A stretch of 64,000 bases of DNA from an uncultured Prevotellaceae bacterium. Lineage in GTDB: Bacteria > Bacteroidota > Bacteroidia > Bacteroidales > Bacteroidaceae. Positions within the stretch are counted from its first letter, which is position 1; each line of letters starts with the position of its first letter. Positions 34,068 to 41,334 of this stretch are shown here, piece after piece. The stretch lies in contig CACYKA010000015.1 in the NCBI GenBank assembly GCA_902774795.1, positions 1 to 64,000 on the forward strand, in the 5' to 3' direction. The position numbers and the translations under genes are program-made. Below the pieces are notes generated by a model that was not told the DNA's origin, ran no database searches, and saw only the letters and a program-made list of their open reading frames with translations.

Positions 34068-34556
34068 TTATTTTTCTTTGAACATTGCTATTTCCGCATC
34101 GAAACGGCTGATAATGTCTTCAAGATATGGATGACTCTTTGGTACAATGATTGCAATAAAATTCTCCACCTTTTCATCCAAGACATTTGCAGTCTTAATG
34201 AAAAAATGTTTACTCTGCTCTGTTCCTGTAAACCATTTCAAGAAAAGTCGGTTGCGCATTGCCTGCTGGTCATTAGCATTATCACACATATAAAGCATAA
34301 TATCAGGGTTTGCCCGAAAGAACTCCACAATAATGCGAATCACAGTCTCGCGTACTTTGGGGTCATTGGGCGACGGCCTGTGGCTGCGGTTCATCAAATC
34401 GAACCAATATGCAGGTATAGGGTCGAAGAAAGTCTCTTCCTTAAAACTTACAGCATATACGATGTCGTGGTCAGTCTTAAAGGTATATTGTTCCTCATCC
34501 GACTTCACAGGGTAAGGACAAGAATAGAAGAGATGTTGCGAGTCGAGAGCATTCAT
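34068..34556 (-). CDS. uncharacterised protein (possibly DUF6169-like)
   Basis: 162 residues, soluble, no signal peptide. It reads from an N-terminal QYTFKTDHDIVYAVSFKEE segment through a helix (DPKVRETVIRIIVEFFRANP) to a segment LYMCDNANDQQAMRNRLFLK. From memory this resembles small Bacteroidetes proteins of the DUF6169 type, with no known activity. Its start overlaps the stop of the small gene upstream (ATGA), so the two are a coupled pair. A two-gene defence or toxin-antitoxin role is possible only by analogy with the adjacent HepT/MntA pair. Confidence 0.6.
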   Translation of the reverse strand: MNALDSQHLFYSCPYPVKSDEEQYTFKTDHDIVYAVSFKEETFFDPIPAYWFDLMNRSHRPSPNDPKVRETVIRIIVEFFRANPDIMLYMCDNANDQQAMRNRLFLKWFTGTEQSKHFFIKTANVLDEKVENFIAIIVPKSHPYLEDIISRFDAEIAMFKEK

Positions 34557-34723
34557 ACCATTTCAAAATATGAATTATTCTTGGCCTGCTGGATTTCCTC
34601 CTCTATTTTCGCCAATTTTACTTCCATTCTAGCATGCCAATCCTTCTTATACTTACGATAGGCTCTGATGGAATCCCTGAAACCGCCGGGGCTTGACGTG
34701 AATTGTAATTTCTTGCTTTCCAT
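34553..34723 (-). CDS. small basic partner protein of the 34068 gene
   Basis: 56 residues starting MESKKLQFTSSPGGFRDSIR. The longer frame to 34786 is rejected because it runs through the promoter. The protein is Lys/Arg-rich with a predicted amphipathic helix (WHARMEVKLAKIEEEIQQAK). It overlaps the next gene by four bases and has a near-perfect promoter. Function unknown; a short basic upstream gene coupled to a soluble partner is the usual form of two-gene modules. Confidence 0.6.
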   Translation of the reverse strand: MESKKLQFTSSPGGFRDSIRAYRKYKKDWHARMEVKLAKIEEEIQQAKNNSYFEMV

Positions 34724-34744
34724 AACTATTTTCCTTTTCGGGTG

Positions 34745-34776
34745 CAAAATTAAGGAATTTCTCACAAACTTCCAAA
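34745..34776 (-). promoter_or_regulatory. promoter of the 34553-34723 gene pair
   Basis: On the minus strand TTTG (34773-34776), 20 bases, then TAATTTTG (34745-34752). This is an exact fit to TTTG-N20-TAnnTTTG, with the ATG 21 bases downstream of the -7. Confidence 0.85.
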
Positions 34777-34778
34777 TA

Positions 34779-34856
34779 AATAGCAAGAAAAATAAGAATT
34801 ATCTCACACGGATAGCACAGATGGCACGGATTATTTTATTTTAACAAAAACCAAAA
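34779..34856. repeat. ~75-bp dispersed repeat, copy 1
   Basis: Starts near CAAGAAAAATAAGAATT and continues through CACACGGATAGCACAG, GATGGCACGG and ATTATTTTATTTTAACAAAA. It is nearly identical, in the same orientation, to 35595-35666. Each copy lies just upstream of a similar promoter. Confidence 0.85.
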
Positions 34857-34857
34857 A

Positions 34858-34883
34858 GCCCCCACGAGGGACCTCGCAGGGGC
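34858..34883 (-). terminator. terminator of the HepT gene
   Basis: On the minus strand GCCCCTGCGAG pairs with CTCGTGGGGGC around a short loop and is followed by TTTTTGG. It is the third member of the repeated terminator family. Confidence 0.75.
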
Positions 34884-34892
34884 AGTTTATTG

Positions 34893-35264
34893 TTATTTTT
34901 CACTCGCCTCTTCACTCGAAACGATTACCTGTTGTATCTGTTCTATGAGAACTGGTATAATATTCTTCGCCACATCCCACACAATATAATAGTTCACTCC
35001 CATATAATCGTGAACCAAACGGTCTCGCATGCCAGCCATCTGCCTCCAGGAAATGCCTTGCCACGCATACTTCACATCTGCAGGAATTTTCTTGGTAGCC
35101 TCTCCTATGATGGATAGGCTTCGTGTAACAGCTCTCTTCAACGTCTCATCGCTCAAGAAATCTGCGAGTTCCATTTCCTCCGTAATAACAGAATTCACAT
35201 AATTGCACTCATCAAGAATGTGGTGCAGGTATGGCAAGTAAGACTTATACATATTCCACTTCAC
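34893..35264 (-). CDS. hepT: HepT-like ribonuclease toxin (DUF86)
   Basis: 123 residues (or 119 from an internal ATG at 35252). The HEPN signature Arg-X4-6-His is visible in GMRDRLVHDYMGV, followed by the tyrosine that the MntA antitoxin modifies in characterised systems. An IIGEATKKIP segment is also typical of the family. HEPN toxins of this type cleave RNA until AMPylated by the partner nucleotidyltransferase. The gene overlaps mntA by 20 bases (8 if the shorter start is used), which fixes them as a pair. Promoter and terminator both belong to repeat families shared with the neighbouring 34068 module. Confidence 0.88.
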   Translation of the reverse strand: MKWNMYKSYLPYLHHILDECNYVNSVITEEMELADFLSDETLKRAVTRSLSIIGEATKKIPADVKYAWQGISWRQMAGMRDRLVHDYMGVNYYIVWDVAKNIIPVLIEQIQQVIVSSEEASEK

Positions 35265-35538
35265 TTAGTATCGCCTGCCCTATATACGGACTCAGTCCCT
35301 TACGTGTTACGACATCAAGTTTATTCCGTTTGAAGTTCTCCTCCAATATTTGGCATGCAATCAGAAAATTCGGATACGTTTCCTGACCAGTTTTGAAATC
35401 AAGCAGAATGTCAATATCACTTTTAGCAGTATTCTCTCCTCGAACAGTAGAGCCAAAAAGTCCTAACTGACAAACTCCGACATTGCCGAGTTGGTCTTTA
35501 AGGGAGTGTAAGCGTTTTATAACGGAACTTTTTTTCAT
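35245..35538 (-). CDS. mntA: MntA-like nucleotidyltransferase antitoxin
   Basis: 97 residues. The minimal nucleotidyltransferase motif is complete: LFGSTVRGENTAKSDIDILL, that is GS-X10-DXD. In known HepT/MntA systems this enzyme AMPylates a tyrosine near the HepT active site and silences it. A strong AAGGAG site precedes the ATG at 35538. It is the first gene of the pair and is transcribed from a near-perfect promoter at 35556-35587. Confidence 0.88.
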   Translation of the reverse strand: MKKSSVIKRLHSLKDQLGNVGVCQLGLFGSTVRGENTAKSDIDILLDFKTGQETYPNFLIACQILEENFKRNKLDVVTRKGLSPYIGQAILSEVEYV

Positions 35539-35555
35539 AATCTCCTTTCTGGGTG

Positions 35556-35587
35556 CAAAACTACTAAATATTTTCTACTCTTCCAAA
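35556..35587 (-). promoter_or_regulatory. mntA-hepT promoter
   Basis: On the minus strand TTTG (35584-35587), 20 bases, then TAGTTTTG (35556-35563). Exact consensus spacing, with a leader of roughly 10-15 nt. Confidence 0.85.
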
Positions 35588-35594
35588 TTTTTGG

Positions 35595-35666
35595 CAAGAA
35601 AAATAAGAATTGACTCACACGGATGGCACAGATGGCACGGATTATTTTATTTTAACAAAAACCAAA
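35595..35666. repeat. ~75-bp dispersed repeat, copy 2
   Basis: Nearly identical to 34779-34856. It continues into CCGCTCGGCTTTTCAAGCC, a hairpin-bearing end that is related in the complement to the tail near 36400-36436. Confidence 0.85.
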
Positions 35667-35742
35667 AACCGCTCGGCTTTTCAAGCCTAAAAACAATATT
35701 TACTATTAGACACTCTGAAACTTGAATCCTGAAAACATGCCT

Positions 35743-35842
35743 TTCGCATACCCTAGGCATACCCTTCGCATACCCTTCGCATACCCTTCGCATACTCAAA
35801 CCATACCCAAACCATACCCAAACAGTATGCCTAAGGTATGCC
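35743..35842. repeat. 11-nt tandem array
   Basis: Nine units, of which seven are exactly 11 bases, all containing CATACC or its variant GTATGCC. The first five are TTCGCATACCC/TAGGCATACCC and the next AAACCATACCC. The period is close to one DNA helical turn. No gene is readable through it with family support. Confidence 0.93.
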
Positions 35843-35970
35843 AACAGCCTTGCTACTACCTACGAACGACCTTCCAACGACCTTGTTTGGACTTATAAAA
35901 ATCACCCCCACGAAGAGCAAAAGACATTTCCCCTAAAGGTATTTTTCCTTACCTCTCGATAGATTTTATA

Positions 35971-36050
35971 TTTCCGCACCGCGTACAGATGTTTCCGCTG
36001 CGCGCACAGTAGTTTCTGCACCGCGTACAGTAGTTTCCGCACCGGAAACA
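35971..36050. repeat. 21-nt tandem array
   Basis: About 3.8 copies of a 21-nt unit TTTCCGCACCGCGTACAGTAG, with starts at 35971, 35992, 36013 and 36034. The last copy ends in the palindrome-like TTTCCGCACCGGAAACA. The rest of 35843-36200 holds nothing I recognise. Confidence 0.92.
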
Positions 36051-36219
36051 TAAAATCCCCTTAGAAGAAAAAACAAATAATACTCGCTAAATTCTGCTTG
36101 CGCGCTGTGGTTTTAGACAAAAACCGAGAAACCAACTTTTGTATTTGACCCCCTAATGCTGACATACTTTAATTATTTTGAAAATCTAATAGTATAAATT
36201 TAGTATAAATTGTTTTTTA

Positions 36220-36436
36220 GGCTTTGTCAAAAGCCGGGGTTTTTCCTGGCAAGGGCATAAACCTGACGAAGGAAGGTGTAGGAATTTAAGGTAAAGAGAC
36301 ATAGAAGTTTACTTATAATGGCACTTTCCCTTAAAATACTACAACAGTCTGATAAGACTTATGCCATTGACAGGGGTTCTTTTAGTCGGCTGAAGCCTTT
36401 GTAAAAGCGGCAAAGCCGAGCGTTCTGGGTTTTTGT
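36220..36436. repeat. cloverleaf-like inverted-repeat element B
   Basis: A hairpin GGCTTT-GTCA-AAAGCC with GGGGTTTTT (36220-36244) precedes it. Outer arms (36245-36260 with 36359-36374) pair in 14 of 16 positions. Inside lie a long hairpin (36276-36296 with 36322-36345) and a small one GTCT-GATA-AGAC (36347-36358). The order is the mirror of element A. A CGGC-rich hairpin tail and GGGTTTTTGTTTAAA follow, as in A. Confidence 0.7.
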
Positions 36437-36532
36437 TTAAATAAGTACAACCAAAACAAATAGGAAGAAAAACTTGTTAAATAATAGCAATAATCATAAA
36501 ATTTATAATAGAATGCGTTATTTTTTATAGGA

Positions 36533-36567
36533 TTTGACGTTATTTCAAAAAAAAAATTATATCTTTG
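36533..36567 (+). promoter_or_regulatory. promoter of the 36586 glycosyltransferase
   Basis: TTTG at 36533-36536 and TATCTTTG at 36560-36567, about 23 bases apart, slightly longer than consensus. The ATG at 36586 follows after 18 bases. Confidence 0.55.
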
Positions 36568-36585
36568 CACGCGAAATTCTACAAT

Positions 36586-37332
36586 ATGATAAAGTTTACC
36601 ATCATAACATGTACATACAATGCTGCCAAGGTGCTGAAACGCACTATGGAGAGCGTGCACGAACAGGTATATCCCTACTATGAGCACATCATCATGGACG
36701 GGAGGTCCAGCGACGGCACGTTGTTAGTGGCAAGAAAGTATTCCAGCCAGGACCTTCGCGTCATCGTAAAGAGCGAGAAAGACAACGGACTTTACGATGC
36801 CATGAACAAGGCTATGCAGCTCGCTAACGGCGACTATGTGCTGTTCCTTAATGCAGGAGACACACTATTCAGCGAGACAACGCTGGAAGATATAGCAGGG
36901 AAGCTTAAATATGGCAACAAGCCTGCCGTACTTTATGGAGATACTGACATCGTGGACAACTGGGGCATCTTCAAGCGTCCACGCCACCTGCGCCCGCCGA
37001 AGAATCTGACCTGGAAGAGCTTCAGGTTCGGAATGCTCGTATGCCATCAGGCTTTCTATGCCCGCACAGACCTGGCAAAGAATATTCCGTATGACACGAA
37101 ATACAAGTATTCTGCCGACGTGGATTGGTGCATCCGCATCCTGAAGGCTGCAGAGGCAGAAAAGGCCACCATCCTCAACACGAGGCTGACAGTATGCAGC
37201 TACCTTGATGGCGGAATGACGACACAGCACCACAGGGAGTCGCTGATAGAGCGCTTCTGGATTATGGTGAAACATTACGGCCTCATCACAACGCTGCTGA
37301 TGCATCTGTGGTTCTTAGTGAGGAGGAAGTGA
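36586..37332 (+). CDS. family 2 glycosyltransferase
   Basis: 248 residues, GT-A fold. The N-terminus MIKFTIITCTYNAAKVLKRT is the standard nucleotide-sugar-binding start. IIMDGRSSDGTLLVARK and the DxD-like segment FLNAGDTLF follow. It resembles the WcaA-like branch acting in polysaccharide synthesis. The ATG at 36586 is used; an upstream TTG lies inside the -7 promoter box and cannot be the start. The gene is alone on its transcript as far as visible, and its stop opens a heptamer array. Confidence 0.88.
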   Translation: MIKFTIITCTYNAAKVLKRTMESVHEQVYPYYEHIIMDGRSSDGTLLVARKYSSQDLRVIVKSEKDNGLYDAMNKAMQLANGDYVLFLNAGDTLFSETTLEDIAGKLKYGNKPAVLYGDTDIVDNWGIFKRPRHLRPPKNLTWKSFRFGMLVCHQAFYARTDLAKNIPYDTKYKYSADVDWCIRILKAAEAEKATILNTRLTVCSYLDGGMTTQHHRESLIERFWIMVKHYGLITTLLMHLWFLVRRK

Positions 37333-37412
37333 AGGTTAGCGGTTAGCGGTTAGAGGTTAGCGGTTATAGACCTTAACGATAACGATAACGATAACGAAAA
37401 CGAAAACGAAAA
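37330..37412 (+). repeat. 7-nt stop-codon array then hexamer repeats after the glycosyltransferase
   Basis: TGA at 37330 (the real stop) is followed by TAG at 37337, 37344, 37351 and 37358, exactly seven bases apart. From about 37374 a 6-nt array takes over: TAACGA four times, then AAACGA three times. Confidence 0.92.
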
Positions 37413-37444
37413 GAGTTTAAATTTTAAGATAAAACTATAAGAAG

Positions 37445-38995
37445 GTGATACGTCTATTGTTACTGATTTTTCTCACAGTCTTGCCTGGAGTGATGATGCA
37501 GGCAGAGACCCTTTCCCTTGACTCTTGCAGAGCAAGGGCGCTCAGGAACAACAAGCAACTGAGTATGGCGAAGGTGAGGAAGGACATCGCAATTAACACG
37601 CGGAAGAGCGTAAGGACAAAGTATCTTCCGCACGTAGATCTGGCAGGAGGATACACATATTCCTCACGCTCGATATCTCTGCTGAACGATGAGCAGCAGG
37701 CCATGCTGTCGAATATGGGTACTGCCGGCATGCAGGGTCTGAAAAGCCTCATCGGCTCACAGTTCAGCCCGTCGGACATTGCCACAGGCAGCCAGATAGT
37801 GACCAACATCCTCACGAGAATGACGATGAACGGACTCATCACGCCCGCTGAGGCATCAGCATTGCAGCAAATGGGAGCAAAGCTTGGAGGTCTGTCAGGC
37901 GTTGGCGACATTCTGGCCAGCAAGATAGATGCGGCAGGACAGTCCCTCGTGGATGCTTTCAACACCAATACCCACCACATCTTCATGGCATCAGCAATGC
38001 TGACACAGCCCATCTACATGGGAGGTGCGATAACTGCTGCCAACAATATGGCCGACATAGGCGAGAAGATGTCGGAGACAAACATCGAGAAGACAGAACA
38101 GGAGGTAATCTACAATACAGACAATGCTTACTGGCTGGTAGTATCGCTGAGGCAGAAGCAGAAGCTGGCAGTAAGCTATCTCGACTTGGTAAGGAAGTTG
38201 AACGCTGATGTCCACAAGATGATTGACGAGGGTGTTGCCACAAAGGCTGACGGTCTGAAGGTAGATGTAGCAGTAAACGAGGCTGAGATGACCCTTACGA
38301 AGGTTGACAATGGTCTGTCGCTTGCAAAGATGTACCTGTGCCAGCTGTGCGGCATGGACCTCGAAAGCGACATAGCACTTACTGACGAAAACGATATGCC
38401 AACCACCACATACAATGCAGAATGGTATGAGGAAAGCAAGGACTTCTCTGCACGTCCGGAGTTGGCCCTGCTGTCGAACAGCATTGACCTCACAAAAGAG
38501 AAGACAAAGCTTGCGAGAGCAGGCTATCTGCCCCAGGTTGCACTTACGGGTGGGGCAATATTCACCAATCCAAGCGTATATAACGGCTTCGAAAGGAAAT
38601 TCAAGGGCGCCTTCACAGCAGGAGTTCTGGTAAGAATGCCAGTACTCGACTGGGGAGAGACGGCTTACAAGATACGTGCCTCAAAGAACAGCACCAGACT
38701 TGCTGAACTGACCTACGACGAAGCAGAAGAGATGATAAGTCTGCAGGTCAGCCAATGTTCCTTCAAACTGAAGGAGGCCCACAAGCACCTCGCCACAGCT
38801 ACTGGCGACATTAAGAGTGCTGAAGAGAATCTGCGCTGTGCCGACCTCGGATTCAAAGAGGGAGTAATGAGCACCACTGACGTGATGGCGGCACAGACAG
38901 CATGGATGAAGGCACAGGCAGAGAAGATTGATGCCGAGATTGACGTCAAGACCGCTGAAGTGGCAATGAAGAAAGCAACAGGAAGACTGAGGTAA
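37445..38995 (+). CDS. TolC-family outer-membrane efflux protein
   Basis: 516 residues with a signal peptide ending near MMQAETLSLDSC. It has the duplicated TolC layout of long coiled helices, e.g. NAYWLVVSLRQKQKLAVSYL and a C-terminal SAEENLRCADLGFKEGVMS. The start is GTG (37445); no in-frame ATG lies at the signal peptide. The protein forms the outer-membrane tunnel for the HlyD/permease set that follows, after a 101-base repeat-filled gap. The first long loop (~80-180) is extended compared with classical TolC. Confidence 0.9.
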   Translation: MIRLLLLIFLTVLPGVMMQAETLSLDSCRARALRNNKQLSMAKVRKDIAINTRKSVRTKYLPHVDLAGGYTYSSRSISLLNDEQQAMLSNMGTAGMQGLKSLIGSQFSPSDIATGSQIVTNILTRMTMNGLITPAEASALQQMGAKLGGLSGVGDILASKIDAAGQSLVDAFNTNTHHIFMASAMLTQPIYMGGAITAANNMADIGEKMSETNIEKTEQEVIYNTDNAYWLVVSLRQKQKLAVSYLDLVRKLNADVHKMIDEGVATKADGLKVDVAVNEAEMTLTKVDNGLSLAKMYLCQLCGMDLESDIALTDENDMPTTTYNAEWYEESKDFSARPELALLSNSIDLTKEKTKLARAGYLPQVALTGGAIFTNPSVYNGFERKFKGAFTAGVLVRMPVLDWGETAYKIRASKNSTRLAELTYDEAEEMISLQVSQCSFKLKEAHKHLATATGDIKSAEENLRCADLGFKEGVMSTTDVMAAQTAWMKAQAEKIDAEIDVKTAEVAMKKATGRLR

Positions 38996-39065
38996 GGTTT
39001 ACAGTTTACGGTTTACGGTTTACAGTTTAAGAGTTTAAGAGTTTAAGAGGTTTAAGAGTTTAAGG
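38996..39065 (+). repeat. 7-nt and 8-nt arrays between tolC-like and hlyD-like genes
   Basis: Four GTTTACR units (7 nt) are followed by five GTTTAAGA units (8 nt), with one length slip in the latter. The GTTTAAG units carry TAA on both strands. Confidence 0.85.
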
Positions 39066-39096
39066 CTGAGGGCCAAAACTGACAACAGAAACGACT

Positions 39097-40077
39097 ATGA
39101 GTAAAGCAAAAAATAATAGTGTATTAATAGCACTGGCAGCATTTGTTGCTGTAGTTTTGATTGTGGGTGCGATAGGTTTCTTCGCAATCGGAAAAGACGA
39201 CGAGATAATTCAGGGTCAGATTGACGTTGAGGAATACCGCGTGTCGAGCAAGGTTCCGTCAAGAGTACTGCATATCTTTGTCAAGGAGGGTGACTATGTC
39301 AATGTCGGCGATACCCTTGCCATACTTGAAGCTCCAGAGCTTTCAGCAAAGGAGATGCAGGCACAGGGTGCCATAGACGCAGCATCAGCACTTAGCGATA
39401 TGGCTCAGAACGGAGCCCGCAAGGAGCAGATACAGGGTGCTTACGAGCTGTGGCAGCAGGCAAAGGCGGCAAAGGAGATAGCCGAGAAGTCATACAACCG
39501 CGTACAGCGACTCTACAGCGAGGGCGTTATGACAGCACAGAAGCGTGATGAGGCTTTGGCAATGTTCAAGGCATCCGAGGCTCAGGAGAAAGCCGCGAAG
39601 AGTCAGTATGACATGGCCCAGAACGGAGCACGTGCAGAAGAGAAGGCAGCCGCAAAGGCACAGGTGAAGGCTTTCTCAGGCCAGATGGCAGAAGTAAAGG
39701 CCTTCGAGAAGGAGACAGTACAGATTGCCCAGATTGCAGGAGAAGTCGCAACGATTTATCCCAAGGTGGGAGAGCTCATCGGAAGCGGCTCACCGATAAT
39801 GACTATATCCATCATGGATGATATCTGGGGAGTGTTCAACATGCGCGAAGACCAGCTGAAGGGCATCAAGAAAGGTGATACCTTCATGGCTTATGTCCCT
39901 GCCTTCGACAAGGAGATAGAGATGAAAGTGTCGAACATAAAAGACCAGGGAAGCTACGCCACTTGGAAAGCCACCAAGAGCAACGGTCAGTATGACATGA
40001 AGACATTTGAGGTCAAGGCACGCCCAACAAAGAAGTTTGACGGACTGAGACCAGGAATGAGTATCATTGTAAGATAA
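39097..40077 (+). CDS. HlyD-family periplasmic adaptor
   Basis: 326 residues. One N-terminal membrane helix (VLIALAAFVAVVLIVGAIGFF) precedes the biotinyl-lipoyl-like halves (VPSRVLHIFVKEGDYVNVGD and GEVATIYPKVGELIGSGSP), which flank a long coiled-coil hairpin. The hairpin contains a duplicated DMAQNGAR segment. It bridges inner-membrane permease and outer-membrane TolC. Its stop overlaps the next start by one base (TAATG). Confidence 0.92.
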   Translation: MSKAKNNSVLIALAAFVAVVLIVGAIGFFAIGKDDEIIQGQIDVEEYRVSSKVPSRVLHIFVKEGDYVNVGDTLAILEAPELSAKEMQAQGAIDAASALSDMAQNGARKEQIQGAYELWQQAKAAKEIAEKSYNRVQRLYSEGVMTAQKRDEALAMFKASEAQEKAAKSQYDMAQNGARAEEKAAAKAQVKAFSGQMAEVKAFEKETVQIAQIAGEVATIYPKVGELIGSGSPIMTISIMDDIWGVFNMREDQLKGIKKGDTFMAYVPAFDKEIEMKVSNIKDQGSYATWKATKSNGQYDMKTFEVKARPTKKFDGLRPGMSIIVR

Positions 40078-41249
40078 TGCGCGAACTCTTCGTCCGAGAG
40101 ATACACATGCTTCTGATACACCCCATATACTTTATGTGTATGGTGGTGGCACCACTGCTGATAACCTTCTTCTTCACTTCGTTGATGGATGAAGGGGTAC
40201 CAGAGGATATTCCTATCGGCATAGTGGATCTCGACAATACGACGACTACGCGAAAGCTGACCCGCATGGTCGATGCCTTCCAGAATACGAAGGTGGTGGC
40301 CCACTACCCTACTGTTGACGAAGCCCGTCATGCGATACAGAGGAATGAGATTTACGGCTTCATGCTTTTCCCAAAGCACATGACAAGCGACATGCTTGCT
40401 CTCCGTCAGCCTACAATGTCATTCTACTACAGTAATACCTCTCTTACGGCCGGCTCACTGATTTACAAGGACATGAAGACCGTCAGCACGCTCGCCTCAG
40501 CAGGCGTGGGACAAGCCGTCTTGCAGGCAAAGGGTCTGACGCCTGAACAGATAAAGGCGACGCTGCAGCCAATAGCTCTGGACACACACCTGGTGGGCAA
40601 TCCGTGGGTAAACTACGACTTCTTCCTCTGCGCAATGCTGATACCGAATACCATCATACTGCTTATCTTCCTTGTGACGGTATATTCACTTGGTGCGGAG
40701 ATTAAGTTCCGCATGCGCCGTGAGAACCAGAAGGACAACAAAGGATGGCTCGAAATGGCACATGGAGACTTCGGAATGGCGATATTCTCGAAGGTTATGC
40801 CCCAAACGCTGGTATTCATCTGCGTATTCATACTGGTATATTCATACCTGTTCGGATATCTGCATTTCCCACACCCGGGAGGATTCTGGAGAATACTGCT
40901 GCTGGCTTTCCTGACTGTAGTTTCTGCACAGGGGTTCGGAGTCTTTATGTTTGGTCTGATTCCATCGATGCGAATGGCGATGTCAGTATGTTCGCTGTGG
41001 GGCGTATTAAGTTTCTCAATGGCAGGAACTGCCTTCCCTATCTTCGCGATGGATGCTCCATTGCAGAGTATTTCATGGATGTTCCCAATGAGGCATTACT
41101 ACCTCATCTACCAGCTATGCATCTTTAACAACTATCCATTGTCAGATGTGGCAATAGACATCTTTGCGATGCTCTCCCTTGCCTTCCTGCCGCTATTTGT
41201 AATTAAACGTATAGAACGTGCATTCATAAATAATGCATATCAGCCTTAG
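40077..41249 (+). CDS. ABC-2 type permease
   Basis: 390 residues with one N-terminal helix, a large extracytoplasmic domain (~45-180) and five C-terminal helices, the YhhJ-like ABC2_membrane_3 layout. It starts MRELFVREIHMLLIHPIYFM. It forms a set with HlyD, TolC and the second permease downstream. No ATP-binding subunit lies in the cluster. The stop TAG is followed by stops at 41250, 41257, 41263, 41270, 41277 and 41284, mostly seven bases apart. Confidence 0.9.
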   Translation: MRELFVREIHMLLIHPIYFMCMVVAPLLITFFFTSLMDEGVPEDIPIGIVDLDNTTTTRKLTRMVDAFQNTKVVAHYPTVDEARHAIQRNEIYGFMLFPKHMTSDMLALRQPTMSFYYSNTSLTAGSLIYKDMKTVSTLASAGVGQAVLQAKGLTPEQIKATLQPIALDTHLVGNPWVNYDFFLCAMLIPNTIILLIFLVTVYSLGAEIKFRMRRENQKDNKGWLEMAHGDFGMAIFSKVMPQTLVFICVFILVYSYLFGYLHFPHPGGFWRILLLAFLTVVSAQGFGVFMFGLIPSMRMAMSVCSLWGVLSFSMAGTAFPIFAMDAPLQSISWMFPMRHYYLIYQLCIFNNYPLSDVAIDIFAMLSLAFLPLFVIKRIERAFINNAYQP

Positions 41250-41328
41250 TAAAGTTTAAAGTTGAAAGTTGAAAGTTGAAAGTTGAAAGACAGTTTAAAA
41301 AGTTTACCGTTTACAGTTTACAGTTTAG
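41247..41328 (+). repeat. 7-nt stop-codon array after the first permease
   Basis: Four AGTTGAA units put TGA at 41263, 41270, 41277 and 41284, following TAG and TAA at the gene end. A GTTTACA array (about 41303-41328) follows. Confidence 0.88.
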
Positions 41329-41334
41329 AGAATA

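Noticed and set aside
35743..35842. Tandem array as a possible CRISPR
   Set aside because: The 11-nt units are contiguous with no unique spacers, and no cas gene is in the window.
36565..36585. Upstream TTG start for the 36586 glycosyltransferase
   Set aside because: The TTG lies inside the TATCTTTG -7 promoter box, and the protein family starts at MIKFTIITC.
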